In this document: piece after piece, positions 1 through 6,090 of the stretch
Numbering within the stretch: position 1 is the stretch's first letter
How the letters are laid out: each line of letters opens with the position of its first letter
Source of the DNA: Gammaproteobacteria bacterium
GTDB lineage: Bacteria > Pseudomonadota > Gammaproteobacteria > HK1
Length of the DNA: 16,544 nucleotides
Direction of reading: 5' to 3'
Assembly: GCA_013042035.1 (NCBI GenBank)
Contig: JABDQX010000107.1
Span: 1-16,544, forward strand
Notes under the pieces: generated by a model
What the model was told of the DNA's origin: nothing
Seen by the model: the letters and a program-made list of their open reading frames with translations, nothing else
Databases searched by the model: none
Position numbers and translations under genes: made by a program

Positions 1-25
1 CCTCGAATCCGGCCAAATTCGGCCC

Positions 26-175
26 GTTGCCGGTCAACAATAATCCATTGCTGATCTGCGTCGGCCCGTTGTTGGCCTGCAATGACCTATTGTTGGTCAA
101 CTTTGAGGCATTGCAGGCCAGCACTGACCCATTGCAGGCCTGATTTCCTTATTGCAGACCGGAACCGGCCCATTA
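26..175. repeat. degenerate 21-bp tandem repeat, about 8 units
   Basis: The motif RTTG/ATTG, usually followed by C(A/C/T)GG(C/T)C, recurs at positions 26, 47, 68, 89, 110, 131, 151 and 172. The spacing is exactly 21 bp except for one 20-bp step (131 to 151). The best-preserved core is CATTGCAGGCC (109-119 and 130-140). An exact inverted copy lies at 74-84, so the array can also fold. A period of 21 bp could be a heptad-coding repeat, but every frame examined carries stops inside the array (for example TGA at 52-54 on the plus strand and a stop at 87-89 on the minus strand). I therefore read it as non-coding or as a decayed end of a gene left of the window. Nothing else recognisable lies in 176-329. 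Confidence 0.7.
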
Positions 176-329
176 CTCCCCCCTTGCCGCTCACAAATAC
201 CCTGTTTAAAATCCCGGATAATCCCGGCCCGGACCGGAAATCGGCATCCGGGCGCCGAAAAAACGCGCGCCATGCCAAGCCCTTGGAGCGCGCCCCGAAA
301 AGATGACCTTACCCATGGAGTAACCGAAC

Positions 330-404
330 ATGGCCACCTTCCCGAGAGAAGAAGAAAAAATCGTCACCCTCGCCCAAACGATCTCCGATGGATTTACCTG
401 GTGA
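330..404 (+). pseudogene. 24-codon gene stub (possible truncated hypothetical gene)
   Basis: An ATG at 330 is preceded by a good Shine-Dalgarno sequence (GGAG at 317-320). It opens a short frame beginning MATFPREEEKIVTLAQTISD and stopping at TGA 402-404. The start context and amphipathic N-terminus look like the beginning of a real protein, and the style recalls small environmental hypothetical proteins starting MATFP. The frame ends where the base composition changes to AT-richer repeat-like DNA, so the 3' part was probably lost by insertion or recombination near 398. Family membership is from memory and not certain. It could instead be a genuine tiny protein or chance. Confidence 0.35.
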
Positions 405-419
405 GCACTCCATTTGTTA

Positions 420-435
420 CCAAGCACCAGCTTGG
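420..435. repeat. REP-like stem-loop CCAAGC-ACCA-GCTTGG
   Basis: A 6-bp perfect stem with a 4-nt loop lies inside the text GTTACCAAGCACCAGCTTGG. Similar palindromes around this core are scattered through many proteobacterial and cyanobacterial genomes (general knowledge). It sits immediately after the truncated frame at 330-404 and may mark the sequence that replaced the end of that gene. Confidence 0.45.
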
Positions 436-517
436 GAGCGAAGTTAGAGGTTGCGAATATTTCGGTCCATGGTGTTTGGCTGTTGGCGCATTCCGTTACG
501 TTTTTTCCGTAGTCCTG

Positions 518-590
518 TAGGGTGGAATAGGTGTGCCTCATGTACATTCAAATATAGAGATAGGATTTATGCGCGCCGTATTCCACGCGG
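518..590. repeat. split palindromic repeat (GTAGGGTGGAATA ... TATTCCAC)
   Basis: GTGGAATA at 522-529 is inverted as TATTCCAC at 579-586, with AT-rich text between. The left arm, beginning GTAGGGTGGAATA, matches a palindromic repeat style very common in gammaproteobacterial intergenic regions. It lies directly upstream of prmC. The remainder of 405-605 holds no frame or RNA gene that I can support. Confidence 0.4.
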
Positions 591-605
591 GGCGATAAAG
601 GCACT

Positions 606-1460
606 TTGGATCACGCTCCCCCAACCCTTAAAACCGTGCTCGACCGAGCCATCCGCACCCTCGCCCCCCACGGCCCCAGCGCGCGGATCGATGCCGAGAT
701 CCTGCTCGGACATGTGCTGGACAAACCCCGACACTGGCCCTACGTGTGGGAAGATCACACTCCGACAACCTCGGAACACGAACGATTCCAACATCTGATA
801 GACCTGCGCGCCTCGGGCTGGCCTGTCGCCTACCTCATCGGACGCCGCGCGTTCTGGTCTCTGGATCTGTTGGTGACACAGGATGTTTTGATCCCCCGCC
901 CGGAGACCGAATGCCTGGTGGAGGCGGTGCTGGCCGTCATTCCGAAGGCGGCGAAATGGCGCATTGCGGATCTCGGGACCGGTTCGGGCGCCGTGGCATT
1001 GGCGCTTGCCCGTGAACGCCCGGAGTGCCGGATTACCGCAACGGATATCTCGGCGGCGGCGCTGGAAGTGGCAAGACTAAATGCCGAGGAATACAGGATG
1101 GAAAACGTGGTATTTCGGCTGGGGCGTTGGTTCGATGCCCTGGTGGCCGACGAGGTTTTTGACATCATCGTCTCCAACCCACCCTACGTGGCGGTAGGCG
1201 ATCCGCATCTATCCCAGGGAGATGTCCGTTTCGAGCCCACCTCGGCCCTGACCGGCGGTCCGGACGGGTTGGATGCCATTGGTGATATCGCCCGGGGGGC
1301 TGGTGCGCACTTGCAACCCGGGGGCTGGCTCATGCTGGAGCACGGTTACGATCAGGGCGAGCGGGTACGCGCGCTTTTCCAGGGGCTGGGTTACCGTGAA
1401 GTAACAACCGGGCACGATTATGGAGGGAGACAGAGAATAACGCTGGGCTGTTATTCTTGA
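606..1460 (+). CDS. prmC: peptide chain release factor N5-glutamine methyltransferase PrmC
   Basis: This gene encodes a 284-aa cytosolic SAM-dependent enzyme that methylates the glutamine of the GGQ motif in release factors RF1 and RF2, promoting efficient termination. Diagnostic features are the N-terminal helical domain with DAEILLGHVL (about residues 29-38), the IPRPETE segment (96-102), the SAM-binding loop DLGTGSGA (122-129), and the catalytic NPPY motif (191-194) that binds the substrate glutamine. The length is normal for the family. The start is TTG at 606; there is no in-frame ATG before mid-gene, and AAAGG at 597-601 is a close ribosome-binding candidate. It is not next to prfA or hemA, its usual partners. 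It converges with rpoN, leaving 24 bp between the stop codons. Function is secure; the exact start is less so. Confidence 0.95.
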   Translation: MDHAPPTLKTVLDRAIRTLAPHGPSARIDAEILLGHVLDKPRHWPYVWEDHTPTTSEHERFQHLIDLRASGWPVAYLIGRRAFWSLDLLVTQDVLIPRPETECLVEAVLAVIPKAAKWRIADLGTGSGAVALALARERPECRITATDISAAALEVARLNAEEYRMENVVFRLGRWFDALVADEVFDIIVSNPPYVAVGDPHLSQGDVRFEPTSALTGGPDGLDAIGDIARGAGAHLQPGGWLMLEHGYDQGERVRALFQGLGYREVTTGHDYGGRQRITLGCYS

Positions 1461-1461
1461 G

Positions 1462-1471
1462 CACTATAGTG
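1462..1471. other. 10-bp perfect palindrome between convergent stops
   Basis: CACTATAGTG lies in the 24-bp gap between the prmC and rpoN stop codons. No classical GC-rich hairpin with a U-tract is present, so neither transcript has a visible intrinsic terminator here. The palindrome is too short to assign a role. Confidence 0.4.
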
Positions 1472-1484
1472 GACCCTGGCGTTC

Positions 1485-2948
1485 TTACAGCCGCCTTCTT
1501 TCCGTGGAAGCGGGTATCCCCAGTGCCTCACGGTATTTGGCGACGGTTCTGCGGGCCACCTCGATACCTTGTTCGGAGAGGCATTCGGCGAGTTTTGCAT
1601 CGCTTATGGGTTTTCGTACGTTTTCAGCGGCGATAAGCTTTTTGAGCAAGGCACGCACGGCGATGGAGGATGTTTTGTCGCCGGCATGGGTGTTGACGTG
1701 ACTCGAGAACAGGTATTTGAATTCGTAGATGCCACGGGGGGTGTGCATGTATTTTCGGGTGGTGACCCGCGAGATGGTGGACGCATGCATGCCCAGCGCA
1801 TCGGCAATGTCCTGGGTCACCATGGGTTCTATGGCTTCCTCTCCGTATTCGAGGAAGGCGCGTTGGCGCTCGACGATGCAGGTTGCGACCTTCAGTAACG
1901 TACTGCTGCGATCCCGCAAACCTTTCAGGAACCAGCGTGCCTCTTGCAAATGGGTCTTGAGCGTCATGTTCTCGGCGCTGGTATTGGCTCGTTGAACCAG
2001 TCCCGCGTAATAGGGGTTGATGCGTATTCGCGGTACCGTGTCGGGATTGAGGTTGACCTGCCATCTGTCATTTGCCATTTTGACAAAGACATCGGGGATG
2101 ACGTAGGGGGTGGGCATGGCGCTAATCTGGGCGCCGGGGCGCGGATTTAGGGATTGAATGAGCGTGATGATCTGTTGCAGCGGCTCTTGATCGATCCCAA
2201 GGGATCGCATCAGTCGACCGTAATCTCTTTTTCCCAATAGCGCCAAATGATTTTGTACAAGCGCCATTGCCCGGTCGCGCCAAGGCGTTGCCCGGTCGAG
2301 CGCCCGCAGTTGTAGTAGCAGGCACTCACGAAGATCGCATGCGCCGACGCCGGTCGGATCGAAGCTCTGGATCCGGTGCAAGACGGATTCTATTTCATCG
2401 AGTCCGATTTCCAAATCACCGTCGGGAATGCCGTATGCCACGGAAAGGCTCCAGCCGATATCCCCTATATCGGTTCGGAGGTAGCCGTTGTCATCGATGG
2501 CATCGATAATCGCAATGGCGATGAGTTTGTCGGTATCGCTGAAACGGCACAGTTCCATTTGCCGGTACAGGTATTCATGGAGACTTTCATGCCCATTGTC
2601 CAGGATATCGATATCCCTGGAATTGATGTCGAATTCGGAACGCCGATCCATGCTCGGGCCATACACGCCATCGCCGTAGATGTCTTCCCATGCGCTATCG
2701 ACCGGTAACTCTCTTGGGATGTCAACGGGCTGTATGTCGGGCTCCATGGCATCTTCTTCCTTTTCGTCCGATCTGTCGGGATGATTCGCTGCCTCGTCCT
2801 CCGAATCGAGCATCAGGTTGGACTCCAGAGCCTGTTGCACCTCCACTTGTAATTCGAGCGTGGACAATTGCAGCAATCGAATCGACTGCTGAAGCTGCGG
2901 TGTCATCGTGAGCTGTTGACCAACGCGCAACTCCAGAGACTGTTTCAT
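1485..2948 (-). CDS. rpoN: RNA polymerase sigma-54 factor RpoN
   Basis: This 487-aa alternative sigma factor recognises -24/-12 promoters and needs AAA+ activators to melt DNA. Region I is clear at the N-terminus (MKQSLELRVGQQLTMTPQLQ; residues 1-20, with the Gln/Leu-rich part continuing to about 50). An acidic linker (about 50-85) follows, then the core-binding domain, a helix-turn-helix around DIADALGMHASTISR (about 380-394), and the RpoN box ARRTVAKYRE (465-474), which contacts the -24 element. Length is typical. It is the last gene of the lpt block, 36 bp after lptB. The start fits the family, but the ribosome-binding position holds a run of eight Cs on the coding strand rather than a Shine-Dalgarno. 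The usual downstream neighbours hpf, ptsN and rapZ are absent; prmC lies there instead, convergent. Confidence 0.97.
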   Translation of the reverse strand: MKQSLELRVGQQLTMTPQLQQSIRLLQLSTLELQVEVQQALESNLMLDSEDEAANHPDRSDEKEEDAMEPDIQPVDIPRELPVDSAWEDIYGDGVYGPSMDRRSEFDINSRDIDILDNGHESLHEYLYRQMELCRFSDTDKLIAIAIIDAIDDNGYLRTDIGDIGWSLSVAYGIPDGDLEIGLDEIESVLHRIQSFDPTGVGACDLRECLLLQLRALDRATPWRDRAMALVQNHLALLGKRDYGRLMRSLGIDQEPLQQIITLIQSLNPRPGAQISAMPTPYVIPDVFVKMANDRWQVNLNPDTVPRIRINPYYAGLVQRANTSAENMTLKTHLQEARWFLKGLRDRSSTLLKVATCIVERQRAFLEYGEEAIEPMVTQDIADALGMHASTISRVTTRKYMHTPRGIYEFKYLFSSHVNTHAGDKTSSIAVRALLKKLIAAENVRKPISDAKLAECLSEQGIEVARRTVAKYREALGIPASTERRRL

Positions 2949-2950
2949 AA

Positions 2951-2958
2951 GGGGGGGG
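2951..2958 (-). repeat. homopolymeric C8 tract just upstream of the rpoN start
   Basis: Eight consecutive Gs on the plus strand (Cs in the mRNA) sit 2 nt from the rpoN ATG, in the ribosome-binding zone. There is no purine-rich Shine-Dalgarno around it. Tracts of this kind are prone to slippage; whether its length varies here is unknown. Confidence 0.7.
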
Positions 2959-2984
2959 CTGTTTTGTATTCAGAACGGACGGAA

Positions 2985-3710
2985 TTACAAACGAAATTCC
3001 TCGCCGAGATAAACCTGGCGAACCTCGGGGTTTTGGAGGATCTCGGCCGGTCGGCCCTCCGCGATGATGCGACCCTCGCTGACAATATAGGAACGGTCAC
3101 AGATCCCCAGTGTTTCGCGTACGTTGTGGTCCGTGATCAAAACGCCGATGCCGCGTTCGCGTAGATGCCGAATGATACGTTGGATATCCAGGATAGAGAG
3201 GGGATCGACACCCGCGAAGGGTTCGTCGAAGAGGATGAAGCGCGGTTCCGCGGCCAATGCCCTGGCAATCTCCACCCGGCGCCGTTCGCCGCCCGAGAGG
3301 CTCTCGCCATTTCGATGCCGTATATGCGTGATATTCAATTCCTGCAGCAGACTTTCGAGTCGTCGTTGCTGTTGCATTTCGTTGAGCTCGGACCGAGTCT
3401 CCAGGATCGCCAGTATATTATTGGCCACGGAGAGTTTACGGAATATGGAAGGTTCCTGTGGCAGGTAGCCAAGCCCCATGCGGGCGCGCACATGCATGGG
3501 ATAATGGGTCATGTCCCGGCGATTCAGATGCACGGACCCCCCATCAATGGGGATCATGCCGAGGAGCATATAAAAGCTTGTGGTTTTTCCCGCGCCGTTT
3601 GGTCCGAGAATTCCCACGATCTCGCTACTTTGTACAGTGATAGTTACGTTATTGACGACAGTCCGTGACTGATAACGTTTGACAAGATGTCGGGCTGAAA
3701 GGATGCTCAT
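2985..3710 (-). CDS. lptB: LPS export ABC transporter ATP-binding protein LptB
   Basis: This 241-aa cytosolic ATPase of the LptB2FG complex powers LPS extraction from the inner membrane. Visible motifs are Walker A GPNGAGKTT (36-44), Q-loop Gln85 in YLPQEPSIF, signature LSGGE (138-142), Walker B FILFDEP (158-164) with catalytic Glu163, and the switch His195 in TDHNVRETL. The order and length are standard. It lies between rpoN (36 bp downstream) and lptA, but the lptA-lptB gap is 435 bp instead of the usual few bases, because a MITE-like element and hairpins occupy it. The ATG is preceded 3 nt upstream by a perfect 10-bp hairpin instead of a Shine-Dalgarno, so its translation may be structured. 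Confidence 0.97.
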   Translation of the reverse strand: MSILSARHLVKRYQSRTVVNNVTITVQSSEIVGILGPNGAGKTTSFYMLLGMIPIDGGSVHLNRRDMTHYPMHVRARMGLGYLPQEPSIFRKLSVANNILAILETRSELNEMQQQRRLESLLQELNITHIRHRNGESLSGGERRRVEIARALAAEPRFILFDEPFAGVDPLSILDIQRIIRHLRERGIGVLITDHNVRETLGICDRSYIVSEGRIIAEGRPAEILQNPEVRQVYLGEEFRL

Positions 3711-3713
3711 TGA

Positions 3714-3736
3714 ATAATTTTACTTCGTAAAATTAT
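3714..3736. promoter_or_regulatory. perfect 10-bp hairpin abutting the lptB start codon
   Basis: ATAATTTTAC and GTAAAATTAT are exact inverse complements separated by TTC (GAA in the lptB mRNA). The foot lies 3 nt from the lptB ATG, exactly where a ribosome-binding site would be expected. A second, shorter stem (CCGC-TTC-GCGG, 3743-3753) follows upstream with the same loop. It could be a translation-control or RNA-processing hairpin, or a small palindromic repeat; there is no direct evidence for either. Confidence 0.55.
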
Positions 3737-3893
3737 GTGGCGCCGCTTCGCGGAGCGAATGGTTGTTGATAGAAACGTGGTGCTCATGCCGGGAAAAGCT
3801 TGGGGTGGTCTCTTTTTTGTGTTTGGCGCTGTAGCACCGGTACGTATACCTTGAACGAGCTGGATTTATTCAGTTTTCAAAACCCGTTATTAA
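3737..3893. other. lptA-lptB spacer outside the MITE
   Basis: This AT-rich stretch has no supportable frame. The short GGCGCTGTAGCACCGGTACGT text shows weak local symmetry only. With the 228-bp element and one copy of its flanking repeat removed, lptA and lptB would still be about 200 bp apart, so this spacer is itself longer than usual for the pair. Confidence 0.5.
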
Positions 3894-3900
3894 GCACTCA

Positions 3901-4128
3901 CCGACATTCCGCATGTCCTTCCTGATTTTCAGGATTTATAGTAAAAACATGCGATAAATTTGCTGGCTACGAGGGTGTTTTCCCATTTTTTCATTGTGTC
4001 TCTGGTTGCCCCGGATGCCGGTGGCTCCGACATGGTAGAAAATTCGTACCCCGGCGATCTGATTGAGTAATTTTTGACCACTTTGTCCGGTAATTCCTGA
4101 AAACGGAAAAGGACGTGCGGAATGTCGG
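3901..4128. mobile_element. MITE-like element, 34-bp imperfect terminal inverted repeats, CACTCA flanks
   Basis: The left end 3901-3934 and right end 4095-4128 are inverted copies matching at 28 of 34 positions. Both begin CCGACATTCCGCA from the outside, and the 6 mismatches are at arm positions 14 and 21-25. The element is bracketed by direct repeats CACTCA at 3895-3900 and 4129-4134 (GCACTCA if the shared G is counted), the pattern expected of a target-site duplication. The 228-bp length and lack of any transposase-sized frame fit a non-autonomous miniature transposon. It lies wholly between lptA and lptB. The parent IS family is not recognised. Confidence 0.75.
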
Positions 4129-4145
4129 CACTCAGGACTACGAGA

Positions 4146-4685
4146 TTATTTCTTTGCCGGGACGACAATTCGAACCCGTGGTTTCTTGGATGTGTCGGTT
4201 TTTTTGCCGGTGGATGAATTCTGGGCTCTGATACGGCTTTTTTTTGTATCGAATTCGATTCGATCAGCGCTGATCCGCCGCTTTCCCTGCCACGAATGCG
4301 CATCGCCGAGCAGGACAATCAGATCGCGATCGGCAAAGTATTCCATTTTATTGGCCTTGGCGCGCTGCTCTTTTGCCTTCTTATCGGGGCGCTGCCGAAA
4401 CTGTGCGGGACGTCCCTTGATTTCGGCCTTAATCAGCTTATGGTCATTGTCATAGTATAGGGTTACCGTATCCCCATTGATACGCAGACTTCCCTGGGTA
4501 ATGACTACCGCGCCCTTGTAGACCGTGGTCCGGCGCGCATCATCCGCTTCGGCCCAATCGGCTTCCACGTGTATCGGTTGGTCTCTATCCGTGGATAGGG
4601 CATGCGTACTCGGAGCAAGTAGCAATCCACATACCAATGCGCTCGCCAATAAGGAACTTGTTGGGTAACGCGGGGAATCACTCAT
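4146..4685 (-). CDS. lptA: periplasmic LPS-bridge protein LptA
   Basis: This 179-aa OstA-like protein polymerises into the periplasmic beta-jellyroll bridge carrying LPS from LptC to LptD. It has a signal peptide (hydrophobic core about 11-24, likely cleavage after Ala29 in THA-LS), then the start of the fold at QPIHVEADWAEADDARRTTVYKG (about 36-58, with VYKG typical of the family), followed by ITQGSLRINGDTVTLYYD and further beta-rich text. The C-terminus is lysine-rich (KKTDTSKKPRVRIVVPAKK) and somewhat longer than in E. coli LptA. The start overlaps the lptC end by 8 bp, indicating coupling. After its stop the operon is interrupted by the repeat-filled gap before lptB. Confidence 0.93.
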   Translation of the reverse strand: MSDSPRYPTSSLLASALVCGLLLAPSTHALSTDRDQPIHVEADWAEADDARRTTVYKGAVVITQGSLRINGDTVTLYYDNDHKLIKAEIKGRPAQFRQRPDKKAKEQRAKANKMEYFADRDLIVLLGDAHSWQGKRRISADRIEFDTKKSRIRAQNSSTGKKTDTSKKPRVRIVVPAKK

Positions 4686-5304
4686 TGTGCCTTACTTCTT
4701 TGTAGGTTGTCTGAACCTGGGACAATAACTCCATGCGGCCCGGTTTGATGTGGGCGCGCATACCAACACCGCTGGTTTCGCTGGTGACGGTGCTGATGAC
4801 GGTTGCCTCGTTTGTCTCACCGTAGTTCGAATCAGGCAGAATCTTCAGGTTGCGAGTGCGTATATCGAGTTCCATTGTGCCTGTATCGTCATTTTTCCAC
4901 ATGTGTACCTTGCCCATCAGGAAGATAGTCTCCCCATTGGCCAGAACCCGGCCTTCTTCTGATTTTACATGCCAGATCGGATGTACCCGGAAAGGGTTTT
5001 TAGCCGAGGTTGTTCCCTGGGTTCCATCGGGAGATCTCATGGCAAAGAATACCAGGTATGGCTCTTCCAACTCGCTGGCGCCAACAGCCGAATAATGTAC
5101 CATACGCTTGGCATGAAGGCGCCGTTTTAGCAATCCCCTTTCATCCATGACCGTGGTGGTGAAATCCTCAATGAAATAATCCGGCTTCTGCTGCATCACC
5201 TCGTTGTTTTGATCCGCCGTATTCAGACCGAGCTTCTCGATAAACCAGGTACTGCCGATCAACAGCATGAGCAACGCAACCGGCAGGATCCACCGTTTGA
5301 TCAT
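4678..5304 (-). CDS. lptC: inner-membrane LPS transport protein LptC
   Basis: This 208-aa bitopic protein receives LPS from LptB2FG and hands it to LptA. A single N-terminal membrane anchor (about 5-21, WILPVALLMLLIGSTWF) precedes a periplasmic LptC/YrbK domain with the family-like DYFIEDFTTTVMDERGLLKRRLHAKRM segment (about 42-68) and beta-rich repeats to the end. Its ATG overlaps the kdsC TGA (ATGA, 5301-5304), and its 3' end overlaps lptA by 8 bp, so the three genes are one translationally coupled unit. The length is close to, though slightly longer than, E. coli LptC. Confidence 0.92.
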   Translation of the reverse strand: MIKRWILPVALLMLLIGSTWFIEKLGLNTADQNNEVMQQKPDYFIEDFTTTVMDERGLLKRRLHAKRMVHYSAVGASELEEPYLVFFAMRSPDGTQGTTSAKNPFRVHPIWHVKSEEGRVLANGETIFLMGKVHMWKNDDTGTMELDIRTRNLKILPDSNYGETNEATVISTVTSETSGVGMRAHIKPGRMELLSQVQTTYKEVRHNE

Positions 5305-5897
5305 CCAAAAAATATCCCAAGTTGCGATGCGAGGGTACCCTGGGCCGACATAATCAACTCACAGACATCACGGGCGGCGCCCCGCCCTCCGGTATTGGGG
5401 GTGCGCCAGTGTGCATGTTGGATCACCAACGGATGCGCATCGGCAACGGCAACGGCAAGGTGCGCGCGGCGCATCACCGGGAGATCCACGATATCATCCC
5501 CAACATAAGCGGCCTCCATTTCCCCCACACCCAATTGTTCCAGCAACGCATCGAAGGCCAGACGTTTATCGAGAGACCCCTGGTAGACGTAGGTAATGCC
5601 AAGCTCCGTCATACGCCTTGTCACGACCGGTGAATCCCGTCCGGTGATAACCCCAATCTCGACGCCACTTTGCATCAACATCTTCATGCCGTGGCCATCG
5701 CGTGCATAAAATGCCTTATATTCGTTGCCGCCGCCATCGAAATAGAGACTGCCGTCGGTCAATACACCGTCCACATCGAATATGACGATCTTGATGTTCG
5801 CGGCCCGCGCCATGATGTCACGGTCCGGAAACTGGGCTTCCACGTATAATTGCGCTTCACGGGGCGCGATATCGATGATTTCATTTTTCACTGTCAA
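5301..5897 (-). CDS. kdsC: 3-deoxy-D-manno-octulosonate 8-phosphate phosphatase KdsC
   Basis: This 198-aa cytosolic HAD-superfamily phosphatase releases Kdo from Kdo-8-P, the step before CMP-Kdo formation and lipid A glycosylation. HAD motif I is FDVDGVLTDG (40-49; nucleophile Asp41, acid/base Asp43), motif II is TGRDS (85-89), the motif III lysine is Lys111 in SLDKR, and motif IV is VGDDIVD (132-138). It has the short C0-type cap-less form typical of KdsC, and the C-terminal GGRGAARDVCELIMSAQG is diagnostic. I start it at TTG 5897, giving about 40 residues before motif I, as in E. coli. An internal ATG (MARAANIK) is possible but would shorten the N-terminus. It is followed by lptC with an ATGA overlap. 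Confidence 0.95.
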   Translation of the reverse strand: MTVKNEIIDIAPREAQLYVEAQFPDRDIMARAANIKIVIFDVDGVLTDGSLYFDGGGNEYKAFYARDGHGMKMLMQSGVEIGVITGRDSPVVTRRMTELGITYVYQGSLDKRLAFDALLEQLGVGEMEAAYVGDDIVDLPVMRRAHLAVAVADAHPLVIQHAHWRTPNTGGRGAARDVCELIMSAQGTLASQLGIFFG

Positions 5898-5975
5898 TCT
5901 TTACCCGGGAAATCGAGGGATAGTAGTACGAAAGCACACCAAAGGGGAACCGATGTGTTGATCGTGAACGCTATC

Positions 5976-6090
5976 TCCGGTTACGGCTTCAAGGTTTTTA
6001 GAACCTGTTTTGTTATAAGGGTCCGGTTGCGGCTTCAAGGTTTTTAGAGCCTGTTTGTTAAAGGGTCCGGTTGTGGCTTCAAGGTTTTTA
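5976..6090. repeat. 2.5-copy tandem repeat of about 45 bp between kdsD and kdsC
   Basis: There are three units, 5976-6021 (46 bp), 6022-6065 (44 bp) and a partial 6066-6090 (25 bp). Each begins TCCGGTTRYGGCTTCAAGG followed by TTTTTA. The partial copy runs into the kdsD stop codon at 6088-6090. On the transcribed (minus) strand each unit reads (T)AAAAACCTTGAAGCC...CCGGA. No stable hairpin or terminator is evident inside a unit. Slippage at the gene end is the simplest origin. Confidence 0.85.

Noticed and set aside
152..547. 122-aa plus and 113-aa minus frames in 152-547
   Set aside because: They run through the tandem-repeat and palindrome region and contradict each other; no protein-like motifs.
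3929..4318. 129-aa minus frame covering the MITE and the lptA 3' part
   Set aside because: It overlaps lptA out of frame and crosses the inverted-repeat element; no recognisable protein.
5976..6090. CRISPR-like direct repeats
   Set aside because: Units are contiguous and vary in sequence, with no unique spacers between identical repeats and no cas genes; a simple tandem repeat.
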